A stretch of 64,000 nt of DNA from Aspidiotus rigidus (lineage: Eukaryota; Arthropoda; Insecta; Hemiptera; Diaspididae). This document shows positions 22,545 through 33,875 of this stretch, piece by piece. Made by a program: the position numbers and the translations under genes. The stretch is taken from assembly GCA_035079385.1 (NCBI GenBank), contig JAVHKY010000025.1, positions 18,388,501-18,452,500 of the forward strand, written 5' to 3'. How positions within the stretch are numbered: position 1 is the stretch's first letter; every line of letters begins with the position of its first letter. A model generated the notes under the pieces. The model was not told the origin of the DNA. It saw nothing but the letters and a program-made list of their open reading frames with translations, and ran no database searches.

Positions 22545-24048
22545 TATTCCTAACCCCACACCCCCTCCTCCTTCACGGCTTGCCTAAAAGGCATGAGAAT
22601 AATACCCCGATACGACCCGTGGTCTCATTCATTTCCTCTCCTACCTACCTCCTTCCTAAATTCCTGGACCTATGGTTTTAAACATTGCATTGATTTTGAA
22701 TCTCCTCATTCGGTCTCGACCTCGGCCTCTTTGACTGATGTCACGAGGGTGTAAGTCTTCCCCCGGGAACAGCCACCTGCTTGCCCGACTATTCTTAAGA
22801 CTGCTACTATCCAGCGTGTGGGTGAGCTACTTGTCAAGGCCAACATTCCTCACAATGAACTTCAAGAATTTTTCGATCTAAGAATACTTGTTAGACCCTT
22901 AACTATTGCAAATTCGGAGGCAAGTTTTTCGAGTTTCTTATGAAGTAGGGATCCGTATTGGATCACCTTTACGCTCTCTCATCTCCGAAATTTTCATGTC
23001 CACGTTTGAACTTGACCTTCTTTCCTCAAACCTGACCAGGTATTACTTGATCATATTTAGGTACGTTGATGACGTTCTATGCACGTGGATTGGTCCGCCA
23101 GATCTCCTTGGTGAGTTTCTGAGGTATCTCAATTCCTGGTACTCTTTCATAAAATTTTCTTTGGAAATAGGGGGATCTTCCATTAACTTTTTGGATTTAT
23201 CGATCTCTGTAATAGACGGTATTCATGAGTTTGGGATATGCAAAAAAGATGTTTTAGTCCACGAAGGTTCGTTCTGTGCTGTTGCTCATAAGACAGCTGC
23301 TTTTAATAGCCTAGTTCACAGACTGACTCGTATTCCTTTGAGTCAGGCTGCCTTCAAGAAAGAATTATTGACAATAAAACACCTGGCCAGAGTGGATGGG
23401 GTCGATGTCGACGTTGACGAGATGGTTCGGAGGAAACTTACTAGGAGCAATTTCGATTCCACCACCTCCCTCCCCCGAGAAACGATCCATGATCGTCATA
23501 TGAGTTGGATCAGTCTCCCTTTCCTGGGAAAGTTCTCCCTCCAATTGGGTTGGGCTCTGCGCCCGTTTGGTTTTAGACCAGCTTTTTACAACCCTACCAC
23601 TGGTAAAGGGTTGCTTGTGAGGCTGAAGGACCCCATACCAGTTGATGAGAGGAGCGGTGTTTATAAGATGGAATGGAGGGATTGTAGAGGCTTTTATATT
23701 GGTGAGACCAGCCACCACATGAAGGTGAGAGTAGCTAAGCACTTGAAGTCTTGGAATAAGGGACGCTTGGGAGAATCAGCTTTTGCTGATCATTTAATAA
23801 ACGCGGCCACAGTTTCCGTAAGGGATCGGAAAGGCTCTTCCATAAAAAGAATTTCCTACCGTAAACGTATCGCCCTCAAACACCTAAAGATAATGCGTCA
23901 CCTCAACACTGATGGCTCGTACATTCCGGAAAGTGGCCTAATCGAACTTGTTTATGATTCACGCCGCGACTTCTCGTGTTTTAATATCTTGATTCTCTCC
24001 TCCGTCTTAACAGTTTCTTTAATTTCAGTCCCGAAGATGGTTTATTAA
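22545..24048 (+). pseudogene. PLE-2 ORF, RT core to GIY-YIG
   Basis: From 22545: 'LPKRHENNTPIRPVVSFISS' (frameshifted), 'VGELLVKANIPHNELQEF', then a clean 380-codon frame from 22906. That frame holds 'SLISEIFMSTFELD', the intact catalytic box 'YVDDVLC', 'INFLDLSI', a linker with 'TIKHLAR', and a GIY-YIG endonuclease ('SGVYKMEW..CRGFYIGET', then 'VRVAKHL'). Just after the stop another frame reads 'SPEDGLLTKSARS', the usual Penelope C-terminus. The RT and endonuclease parts are well preserved, but the N-terminal half is frameshifted and split by MULE-1. Confidence 0.88.
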
Positions 24049-24130
24049 CCAAAAGCGCTCGAAGTTTCAATTTTTCTGCGGTTTTTTCATCTTTTACTCT
24101 CCCTTTTGGGCATTCTTTTTCTTGCTATTA

Positions 24131-24760
24131 GGGACCAACAGACATTTAGAAGGCCAAAAAATTCCGCAAATTCTTCGTGAAGGACACCAGCCTTAACAAG
24201 TAAATCACCCATGTGTTGCATAGCGATGGCCTTGGGGATGTGAGGAAATAATCCTGCAACATCAAAGGAAGATAAAGTCGATTCCGGAAGAAGACTCAAG
24301 TCCTTCAACCCATCCGTAAGGGAACCGGCGTTTTCTGCTAAGTACGGAGAGTTAAACTCGACTCGAGATTTAAGCCAGCGATCAATATATTTAGCTAAGG
24401 AGTAGGTAGGCGAAGAAACGAATGGTACAACTGACCGCATCGGAATATCCTTTGGCAACCCGTAAAGGAGGGGAGGAACAGGATTAGGTTCCAAGACGGT
24501 TTTTTTAGTCAAGGGGCTTTTGATAATGAATTCACTATGGTTATTGAGATTCCTCACCTCTTGAACAAAATTTGAAAAACTGAAAAGTGCATTTTCCTGC
24601 GGGCCCCGCACTCCCTGAGCAAGCCAAAAACTCAGAACTTCTTCTTAATTGCGACGGTATTACTTTTATCTGCCTTTGTACGGATTAACCCCTACTCCCT
24701 GACCTTTCTCTCCAAGCCTAGGATAAAGTCGCTGCAAGCATTACTCATGAGGGGGAGAGG
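24131..24760 (-). pseudogene. PLE-1: Penelope-like RT, N-terminal part
   Basis: A 174-codon frame begins 'MRGPQENALFSFSNFVQ', then shows 'FIIKSPLTKK', 'PPLLYGLPKDIPMRSVVPFV', 'SSPTYSLAKYIDRWLKS', 'LSSFDVAGLFPHIP' (the first catalytic Asp motif) and 'EFFGLLNVCWS'. It stops exactly where the 13-bp duplicated target begins; the next codons ('PSFCKFGGK') are found at about 20290. Upstream to about 24760 degraded N-terminal sequence continues. It belongs to the same subfamily as PLE-2. Confidence 0.85.
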
Positions 24761-25103
24761 GAGAGGTACAATTGTTCGGGTTTGAAATATTACCTCGACT
24801 GGGATACTTTCTCCGTTACAAAATATCGATTTTTTCCCCTTAGTTTCTGTTTCCGCGGATGAACAATGAATGTATAGCAAGGCTCATCAAAACTAGGTAC
24901 TGGTAGATAGGTCCATAATAATAAAATAATGATACTATACTAAAGGCGTCTACCAGTTGCTGAAAATTTCGATTTTCAAATTCACGATATTCGCGGTCGC
25001 AAAAAAAAACTAAGTACAACAGCGTACGCCTATTTCTTGCGTTTTATGTATAGTATAATAATACGATAACTCATAACGGAAAGATTGAATTGCGATTGCT
25101 TAC
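24761..25103. other. GPCR intron, right end
   Basis: AT-rich intron sequence between PLE-1 and the TM3-TM4 exon; no element recognised. Confidence 0.5.
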
Positions 25104-25303
25104 CGGGCGGAAAATCTACGTAGTGTACTCTCGTATAAACGGCAAATGGTAGAGCGCTTAGTAAGCCGATAAACCATAAACCGGCTATAATACGTACAGC
25201 TCGTTTTAAGCCAGACATCGCGTATGAATGAAGAGGATGGCAAATGGCCAAATAACGTTCCATGGAAAACGCCACTATCGTTAATACCGATGTGTAAGAA
25301 GTC
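25104..25303 (-). CDS. Pyrokinin/neuromedin U-type receptor, exon with TM3-ICL2-TM4
   Basis: A 200-bp exon after 'tctctctttag' and ending in a GTAAGC donor. It reads 'TSYTSVLTIVAFSMERYLAI' then 'CHPLHSYAMSGLKRA', with the E-R-Y form of the DRY motif at the TM3 end, followed by TM4 ('IIAGLWFIGLLSALPFAVY') and the start of ECL2 ending 'VDFPPG'. Joining to the 28850 exon restores '..LVSET|TSYTS..', and to the 17822 exon '..DFPPG|SGEL..'. The ERYLAICHP run is characteristic of the pyrokinin/CAPA/neuromedin U group. Confidence 0.94.
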
Positions 25304-26047
25304 CTAAAGAGAGAAAGAAAAAAAAAAAAGAACAAAACATTAACTTGAACACATACACCATATTTGCACGCGCGAGAACGATATCTCTTCCAAACCGCGA
25401 GAAAATACCTTCATATAAACGAAATTCAATATTCTAAATAACATAAAACGAGAATATTACGGACTATGTGAGTTAGGACGGTCTGGGAAAACCGCGATGG
25501 AAAGTTTATTCTCATTATTTATTACTGAGCTTTAATACATACACACACTGTGGTACATAGGTGTAGATAGTTGGAGACGCGAGGACTTTGTATCAGAAGA
25601 TAGACACTAAAGCAGTGGACTGGAGGAGGTAGGGAAGGATTATAATGTTAATCAAAGACGAGCATTTTTACAAGAAGATGGGGTGTACACATAAGTTGCC
25701 GATGCTAATGGGGTTATCGACAGTATAAGGACCGAATTTTAAGAATGGTAGACGAGTAATGTTAGATACTTGAAGAAAATTTGAAAATTTGTATCGAGGA
25801 TGAACACCAGAAAGGTTAAAAGTGAAGAATCTTGAGCAGAATGTTTGTTATGACCTAATCAAACTGATGTGACACCGTGCACCGAGGGATCGAAACAGTA
25901 ATTTTCAAAAAGGTTACAGAATATGTAGAGAAGCGAGTAAAAATTTAATAGATATGAAAGAATGCAAGAAAAAAAGGAAGAAAGTCACGTAGTCACCGAA
26001 GGACAACTTGGGTACGAAAATCAAACAAGGGTACATCGTTGCGCTTC

Positions 26048-26262
26048 CGTTCCCGGACATTTTCCTGAATCTTTTACCCTGAAAACCGAAAGCCTGAATG
26101 ACTTTTCCCTGAAAATTATTTCCTGAAAATTTTCTCCTGAACGTAAAATTATCCTGAAAAAAAAAGAACCTGAACGGACAAAATTCTGAAGAAATATCCT
26201 GAAAAAAAAAAAACTTGGAAGTTCTGGACAAAATCCTGAAAAAGAAACTTGAAAGGTTGTTC
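26048..26262. repeat. MULE-2 left terminal inverted repeat
   Basis: Contains 'cctgaa' about ten times in 200 bp ('ttttcctgaatc', 'accctgaaaacc', 'gcctgaatgac' and so on). The outer 100 bp match the complement of 28170-28281 with few changes; the inner part diverges by small insertions. Confidence 0.9.
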
Positions 26263-26322
26263 TACTGAATGAATTTTCTTGGCAAAGTACATTCAATAAC
26301 GGTGTTACAATATACTTAGGTT

Positions 26323-27870
26323 TTACGACAACTTAATAGAATGTGCTAAAGTACGAAGGTATTCGTTTACGGTATCGTCATTTTTGTGATCGGGGTACGA
26401 TGCCACTTGACCTTGGATTCGGTCCTGCAGATCAGCCCACTTTTTTTTAGGCATGGCCTCGATTCGCTTTCCTAATCTCAAATCTAGGATACATGTTTCG
26501 GTGTAACTCTGTTCCTTTTGGAGTTCACCTATTGCCGATACAAGGCGGGGTGGTGTTTGGCTACGAGGAGGCGGAACCTGTTGTGCCACCCCTCTGACAC
26601 ATTATTTGTTTTTGCTTCTTTGTGTAGCGCTGCCTCATAATGGTTCCACGAAGAGAGTAGGCCCCCCCGGGGGGGGGGGGGTGACAGGTTGGTTCCGCCT
26701 GATTCGACCAACGACATACGTTTCACCAAAGTAATCAAAGATTGGTATCAATTCAGCCTGACAGTCGTCTCGAAGATCTTGAAATTTGGCTTTTACGTCA
26801 CGCACAGGAACGTACGCCAAGGCCAAGAGCATATTTGTGAATATTTTGACCGTTCTGTCATCTTTATCATTGTAAGCTGTCGCGAGACCCTTAGTTTGTA
26901 TTCGGCGATACATGCTTTGCCCCAAATGAAAAAAGCAGCACGATGTTTGCACGCCTGGGTAAATGGATTAGGCTTTTATGATACCCAGTTCAAAATCCGT
27001 TATGATTCGTGCAGGCAAGCAAACGTTGACCCGGAATCGTCCCGCAGCATCTCGTACCGCCTGGATAACCTCTTCGTACAAATCTTGTCTTTTCCCTGGT
27101 AGGAAGGCGTAGACAAGTGGTAGCGCCACCGATTCGCCAAGCGGTGTATTTCGTTTCACCAGGCCTAGGATCGTGAATTTTTGTGTAAAAATAGACGGAG
27201 ACGTTTTAAACGTTCCGTCTAAAAACCAAACGGGACTCTTGCAGAGATATCGAATATTCTTTTTCGTTGCAAAAACAAGCACGCGACCAGTGGTATCTTC
27301 CACTTCGTCTCCCTCCTCTTCGACTTGAAAATCGTCCTCGTCTTCCTCGTCATCATCGCTATTTCCATCCCATGGCTGAGAGTCGTGCAGGAGGAAGCGC
27401 TCACCTGCCAAGGTTTGTTTGTAACATTCAGGCAGGTCCCTTAGTTGTGACAGCTTCCGAGGGTTCGGCGAAAGTTCAGCTGCGCGTGTCCTCCTTGTTG
27501 TACGCAATAATGCTTCCTGTTCTGGAAGCTGACTGAGCACGCCTTCGTCAACGTCCGAGATTGCATCACGTACAATTTGGGCGGGAGTTTTTTCAGGACG
27601 TGAAACAGCCCCGTCTCTTATTTTCTGCTTGATCTCTTCAGCAGTTACCTCTTCTCGGTCGGGAGGATGCGCGTGTGTAGATTCCTTCGGTCCCTTGTAT
27701 ACGGTGGTCACTTTTCCATCTGCTGTGGGTTCACTAGTAACAGCCCGCGCTTTACACTCTCCCGATCTAACCAGGCGACAGTCCCAGTATCGCTTGCCTT
27801 TCGCTAATCTGCCACGATGGTAAATGTAGCCGTCAATGTGCAACTTGGTGCCTACTAGTTTCGCTGCCAT
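26323..27870 (-). pseudogene. MULE-2 transposase with FLYWCH finger (one stop, two frameshifts)
   Basis: The preferred start, Met at 27870, gives 'MAAKLVGTKLHIDGYIYHRG', a FLYWCH-type zinc finger ('RYWDCRLVRSGECKARAV', then 'THAHPPD') for DNA binding. A basic/acidic linker follows, then the DDE core: 'VWFLDGTFKTSPSIFTQ', 'RIITDFELGII', 'SCCFFHLGQSMYRRIQTKGL'. Damage: an in-frame TAA at 26968, a frameshift in the G-run at about 26663-26680, and another near 26540. After these, 'NNVSEGWHNRFRLLV' and 'ELQKEQSYTET' finish the protein. Recently inactivated and closely related to MULE-1. Confidence 0.9.
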
Positions 27871-28087
27871 GATTTGTTGTGTCTTTGACTTGGTGAGAAG
27901 GTGAACTGAGGAGAAATGTGAGAGAAACGCGCTCCCAAGTAATTTCCATGGAATCGTGAAACAGCGATTCAATTCGATCAATTCGATGTACGATTTATCG
28001 TCATCGAAATCCTTTTCTTTTTCCACATCCGTCAACTCGTGCGTTAGTCAGCGTATACGTAGACAAAACAATTATTTCTTAATTTCA

Positions 28088-28281
28088 GGTTGATGTTAAA
28101 TCAGGAACTTTTTTGTCAGGATAGCTTTCAGGTTCTTTGTTGTTCAGTTTTTTTTTTTCAATATGATTTTTTCAGGAAAATTGTAAGTTCAGGAAGAAGT
28201 TTTCAGGAAATAATTTTCAGGGAAAAGTTATTCAGGCTTTCGGTTTTCAGGGTAAAAGATTCAGGAAAATGTCCGGGAATC
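28088..28281. repeat. MULE-2 right terminal inverted repeat
   Basis: Complement of the left arm, with 'ttcagg' motifs throughout, ending 'aaaatgtccgggaatc' against the target duplication. Confidence 0.9.
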
Positions 28282-28849
28282 TTGCGCTTCGAGACTAACG
28301 ACGAAATTACAAAAAAATAAGCATGACCGAGATCCTCAGTTGTCTTAGCTGTAAAAAACAATGCATTGATCCCCATTGTGTCACAACGAAGAGGACAAGT
28401 AAAAGTTGGTTAATATCGTATTTAGGCCGAGCAGTACTCAGTGTGTCAGACTCTCATAATCAGATTTCTAGAAGAAAAATGCTCGAAATCTTTCAACAAT
28501 TACGACACACCAAGCGGGCGAAAGCCTCCGCACAATATGAACATTCGCCGTGAAATAGTTGAGCCAATTTCTTCTTCTGGAACGCTGAGATAATGCTAAT
28601 ACAATAGAACTGGAACCGAGTGGATGTACCTAGATGTAGAAGTAAGAATCGTAAATTATCTATATCAAAATTCTCCTCGAATATCATCCTAGAATTTTCT
28701 CCAATGAAAAACTATTTCATGTCCTAAATTCTACAATTGAAGTTTGACTTCAGTATCCAACCAATTATTTCCACACGCGTGGGTAAGCAGAATAAGACAC
28801 TTCTTTTCAGAATTATTGCAAACAATTCATGTAAAATATTTGTACATAC

Positions 28850-28940
28850 GTTTCTGATACGAGCGCCCTTAATTTACACAAGTCTTCGCCAAGTACCCAT
28901 GGATATTGTTGCCAGTAAACACCGATATCGTTCGGTAGAC
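28850..28940 (-). CDS. Pyrokinin/neuromedin U-type receptor, exon with ECL1 and TM3 start
   Basis: A 91-bp exon after 'ttttgtgtttcag' and ending GAAAC|GTATGT. It encodes 'GLPNDIGVYWQQYPWVLGED' then 'LCKLRALVSET'. The 'WQQYPW..GE..CKLRAL' block is the first extracellular loop and top of TM3 in pyrokinin/CAPA receptors, including the conserved disulfide Cys. Phase 1 at its start calls for an upstream exon with TM1-TM2 ending in G. That exon was looked for on the minus strand to the right of 28940 and not recognised. Confidence 0.92.
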
Positions 28941-31900
28941 CTGAAACACAAAATAAGATATTTCGTTGTTAAAAATTATATCAAATTTGAACGCGTCAAT
29001 TTTCCAAAACGCTAGAGAGTTGGCAAGAGAAAAAGATATCCGTAGCATATGCTGCTACTCAGTATGTTCACTCACTCACATTAATCCTTTTTTCATGAGG
29101 TAACGAGCGCGTTAGTTTCACGTTCTATTTTTTAGATACATGTGCCCAAAAATTCAGAGCACATAAAAAAGTTAATCTGTTCTTCATATGAGAATGTAAA
29201 AGCGCCTTTAAATTTCTCATATACGACGTTCACATCCGAGAAATAGGACAACGATATAACTTACGTTACCAGGTAGGCTTCTTTGATCACAATTCTCCAT
29301 AAGTTTCGCGATTTCGGGTAAAGTTTCGTGAGTCATAGCAAATTTTTCAAAATGTCATCACTATTTTCGATAGTCCTTCCTGTTATACCTTCCTTCTCAT
29401 CAGCCTGTCCTTTTTCCTAATTGCAAATTCGATGCGTTCGACGGAAACAAAACGAAAAAGACACTTTTTCTCAATCTCCTCGACAAAACCTACTTACGTA
29501 CAAATTATGTTGGACGAGCATGGTGCTTCCAGAACTTATTCTGGTTACAATTTATAGTACCGTATTTTACACAATTTCGTAGTTTCGTTCACTGCCTATC
29601 TTCTCTTGAAAGAATTATTTCTTGGCAAGAAACCAGAAATATTCTCAGAAAACATTCATACCTGCCTTTGTGACGTCATCAATGACCTTGAACTTATTCA
29701 ATGACTCGAAAGAATTTCGAGCTCTGATCTTCTGCGGAGGAGACTTGAGAACTGTTCGAGCTAGAGGTAGAGAAATTGCGTATAAGCTGGGCTACAACCA
29801 CGGAGTCTCAAGCTAATACTTTAGGCCAAGAGGTTCATTTCAGGCCCACCCTTCATTTAGACTAATTTCAAGCTACAAATAAGAGTTACATCCGCAGGAT
29901 ACGCCTAGGTCTGACCTCTGTGACGTCATAATTCATGTACTTCGACAAACTTCAAATTCCGATCCTTTATAAAGCGGGAACTTGAAAAATCAGATGCCGG
30001 AACCTGCAGCCCCGAGTCCCCTAGAGCATGAGGTTTTTCCAAGTCCCGAAAATCATGACGTGACAACTTGAACGCGTTACAATTTCAAGGAAACCGTCGT
30101 CTTTCCAAGTCCCCTCCTATCATATATAGCTCGAAGGTAGGAATTTCTTCAAGTCCCCTTCCTATCATATATGGCTAGAGGGTCGAAATTTTTCCGAGTC
30201 CCCTCCTATCATATATACCTCGGAAGGAATTTTTATAAGTCCGTCTCCGTGACGTCATCAACTTCGCTCGTGCCCGCGCTCGCGGACGAAAATTTCCTGA
30301 AAGTACCCCCAACGAAAGGGATAGCGGGTTCCCCACTAAAAAAGAGCAAAGCGTTACTCAAAATTGATGGAAGTATGCGGAGCATTTTGACCGTAGTTCG
30401 AGTTTAGGCCGTTGTAGCACCATTTTTTGAGTGGTGTTGTTGCGTTTCTGCTGTCTGCGTGCCGAAGAAAATCGTTCAACTCTCGTGTTGGGGATCGGAA
30501 CGTCTTTGATGATGGAAATTTTTCAATTTTTCCTCCTATCATCTATTGAATGTGCCAGAGTGACAACATTAAATAGGTTGGACTAAATTTTTTCTTGCGT
30601 AAAAACGCGTAACATTCGGTAATACTTGAAATGTGTAAAAGTTAGAGCCTAGACCGAACCTTCTACAACTATTCTGGGCTGAGTTATGGACCAAAATAGG
30701 CCTACGTCAAATTTGCCGAGGTGCTCAAAGATGAAAAATCGCTTCAACCTTCAAAATTTACTCGAGTTTCTAGTGAAATTTCGTGGTGGTTCCGAAAAAA
30801 ATACTCAAATGACTCTATGAAGTTGCAAAATTGGGGAATTTTTCAACTATTTTGGCTTGGTTTTTCCATAACTCGGTCCGGAAAAATTGTAGAAAATCTG
30901 GTCCAGGCTTAAATTGTAGATGAAATTGGGACACTATTTCCGTACGTTTGAAGAATAAGTCTAACGTTTCGCGATTTTCACTGGAACAAGAGCTCAAAAT
31001 CTTATTCAACTGTTTAAATAATTCTGGTGTACCCTGACATGCCAAATTTTTCAGAAACCAGAGAACAGGCTCCCTGTTAGAATTTCAAGTTTTCTGAACC
31101 TCAGGAGAAATGGAAAAATCTCAAGCTATAAACTAGATTATAACAATGGAGTTTCAGGCTAAATATAGGTTAGGCCCAAAGCAGTATTTCAGGCCTCCTT
31201 ACGTTCGGACTAATTTCGAATTACGGGGCAAACGTTTACGTCCCTCCCCTCTGAGACATCATCTGTGGTCTTGATCTAATTTAGGGACGATAAATAGTCT
31301 TTACAGGGGGCGCGGGAGATAAGAGGGAAAAATGTTCCGGCAGAGCCAAGGAAATTATGTCCTATCTTATGGCGTCATCAGTGGGTCGAAATTTTAGATT
31401 GGCTACTTGTAAAACTAGGCCAAGAAATCGACATTTTTTCAAGCCCCTCCACAAATTCAAGGCATACTATTCTTCTACCTTCTTCGCCTAGTATAGGCTT
31501 AGTCCTATATTTTTTTAGGCTAATCAGTTGACTAGTTGACGGGCGCCTTAATTCTTAGCCTAGTGTACAAGTCTAGCATACTGCATGTTGGACTGACTAG
31601 CTCACGGGCTCCCTCTTCCTCCCCCTACCTTTCCTACGTCTGGGAGAATTAGTGCTGAATTTCTAGGAAACAGTGAAGATGTTTGGAGCTATGAGCCTTC
31701 TTGAAGGTGGGCTCCGAAAAAGGTTGAACTTTGAACTTTTAAGCGAAACTATGATTATGATGTCTTAAGCTTAATTTGTCCTCTGAGCATAAGAGCTAGG
31801 CTGGGAATAACATAGGCTAGGCCATGGGGAAGAAGAAATCTAGGCTCAGGCTCTTTAAATTAGGACTTCCTTTTTCACTATGAACTAGGTTCAAGCTTAG

Positions 31901-33875
31901 GTGGTTGATGGTCCAAAAACGATTACAAGTTGAAGAAGAACGGGACGTCATTAGTGAAAGAGACAGAGATCTGCAAAAATTACGACGATATCATCTTGGC
32001 AGGACATAACTTGAAACTCCCAGATACAAACAGGAGGTTGTGACGTCATCAGAGATGACTTTTAGTTAAAATTCTTCCAGAGGAGGCACTCATTACAGTC
32101 AGAGCGCGATGTTAAGATGAATTACGGTAGTTACACACACAGAGGAATGGAATTTTTAGAACTTTCAAAAATTTCAACTTGACTTACGTAGAAAGAAACA
32201 AAGAGTAATCCATGACAAATAGTTAAAAACAACGGAGATTGCGGGTTCCCCACTGTAATTGCAGAAGGTGCAATGCCCCAACTTTTTTTTTCAGCTCTTC
32301 AAGATCTTCAAATTTGCTAACTATCCATACTATGCACACAAACTGGTAACTGGTGAATTTTTTAACATTAGGGTCAGTCGGAAATTTGCAAGACGCTCTT
32401 TACGATAAGCATGATGTCGTAGATGACGTCATCGATGGCCATAAAGGAATAGGACTTGAAAATTCTAACTAGATAGAAGGAGAAGAAAAATAATATTTAT
32501 GCCAGACAATTGAAGACAGCGAATATTGTGGATTTTCCACCTCAAAGATGTCAGAAATGTTTCTCTAATTTACTTTGCATCTTTTTCCAACTCATTCACC
32601 TCTTCCAAGAAATGCTGATGGAAATCAAATTAAGAGGAAAGAAAAGTGGGGTAGGATCCCCCTGAATTCCTCGAGAGCGAATAGAAGAAGAAGAAATTGA
32701 TCAACAAAGCTTGAAAGGGGGTGAGCAGCTTAATTCCGGAACTTGAAAAAATGTTCAAAAATGACCAGCAAGCTTTAGCCTACTAAAGAGCTTTGAAAAA
32801 TGGAATATGTTCTAGGATATGAGAGGTTATCTTTCATCTTTCTTCTGAAACCAACCCAGAATCTTTTAATGACGTCTATGGTGTGAGACCGCGCGCCAAA
32901 AAATTTATTTCAAAACCAATACTTCAAGAATACGAATAGAGTGCGGAAAATTTACCAGAAGAAGTAGGGAAAATGATGGAAATAGGAGTGGCGAAAGAAC
33001 AATAAAATATCCCACTGACAAGATGATCGAAGCTAAAGAAGGAAGGAAAAGTCTTAAACCGTTCTGTTTCGTTTTTGCAATTATAAAGATGCTGTTTTCA
33101 CATGTCACTTGGTAATGGTCCTAATGGGAACAGTCTGTTTCCGCAAACGATATCGTGATCACGTTTCAAAAAAATATCGATAGTTCTGTAGTGCGTCCTA
33201 CACACATACACACACATGGGAAACTGAGCTCCTTATTTTCCTTTCCGTTTCTATTTCGTTCTCTTCAGTATTTTTCCGTGACATATTATCTGAACTTCAA
33301 CGAAGACTGACGGTATCGATGACCCGACTCGCCACAAATGAATTTTCGAACCGTGTTTACGATTAAAACTAACTCGCGCGTGCATTCCGAGTACACAAAG
33401 GTCGGCTTGGGATATCGCTCTCTTGAGGAAGACAACAAACTCTATCTGTAGGTTTATAATTCGTTATTACCTTTCGTTTTCGATATAGAAGTCGGCTTAT
33501 GGAGTTAACGACCATTCGTTCGACACGTGTTACCGAGAAAATTGAAGTTAAAGCACTTTCAATACACATCGCTAGTTTTCATCGAGACAATTTTCGAAGT
33601 GCAAGATAATGTAAATAAAGTTTGATTTATGCTCCTTTCTTCATCCAGTTTATGGTTCGGTACACATATTGGAGAAGATTAAAAGTAGAAAAAAATTGAT
33701 ATTATAGGCTTCGAAATTTTTTGAAATACCGTTGCCTACATCGATTAAATTACGATGAGCATAGATACAATAATTATATTTTCTTCCAGTTGATACGTAT
33801 ACAGCTCTTTTAGCTCCTTCGGGTCGACTTTATCCCTGTTTTGAGTCACTGATCCTTCTGATGTGAACAATATAC
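28941..33875. repeat. Repeat-rich stretch with TGACGTCA units
   Basis: No gene recognised. From 29600 to 32500 several diverged units recur: TGACGTCA followed by 'tcaatgaccttgaac'-like sequence (29671, 29921, 30250, 32041, 32424), the phrase 'gcgggttccccact' (30326, 32249), and 'caagtcccctcctatcatat' units (30110-30240). The missing TM1-TM2 exon of the receptor should lie somewhere in or beyond this stretch. Confidence 0.55.
30640..30915. repeat. Imperfect palindrome of about 270 bp
   Basis: The arm at 30645-30700 ('gagcctagaccgaaccttct', 'ctgagttatgga') matches the complement of 30865-30912 ('ccataactcggtccgg', 'atctggtccaggctt') with scattered mismatches. This suggests an old foldback element. 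Confidence 0.5.

Larger units (their letters stand above)
20304..24130 (+). mobile_element. PLE-2: antisense Penelope block inserted in PLE-1, flanked by 13-bp repeats
   Basis: The 13-mer gggaccaacagac occurs at 20291-20303 and 24131-24143. Both copies lie at the broken codons of the minus-strand PLE-1 ('VCWS'), so they are read as a target-site duplication. The block starts with an inverted piece of a Penelope 3' end (20345-20415 holds the complement of 'tttttctgcgg' and 'cttttactctccctttt'), continues with a plus-strand Penelope ORF interrupted by a MULE, and ends with the matching plus-strand 3' end (24065-24115). Inverted partial copies at one side are known for Penelope insertions. Confidence 0.78.
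26048..28281 (-). mobile_element. MULE-2: nearly complete MULE with 9-bp target duplication
   Basis: The 9-mer ttgcgcttc flanks the element at 26039-26047 and 28282-28290, the duplication length expected for Mutator-like elements. Terminal inverted repeats of about 200 bp match well: 'ttcccggacattttcctgaa' on the left faces its complement on the right, and both arms are arrays of 'cctgaa'-type motifs. A transposase gene on the minus strand fills the interior. The outermost two bases of the arms differ. It is the best-preserved transposon in the window. Confidence 0.92.
25304..28849. other. GPCR intron hosting MULE-2
   Basis: A 3,546-bp intron. Apart from the MULE at 26048-28281, the flanking bases (25304-26038 and 28291-28849) show no gene or recognised repeat. 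Removing the MULE leaves an intron of about 1.3 kb. Confidence 0.6.

Noticed and set aside
26635..26700. The 18-bp homopolymer G/C run as a regulatory G-quadruplex.
   Set aside because: It lies within the transposase coding region at a frameshift and may be slippage or a sequencing artefact.
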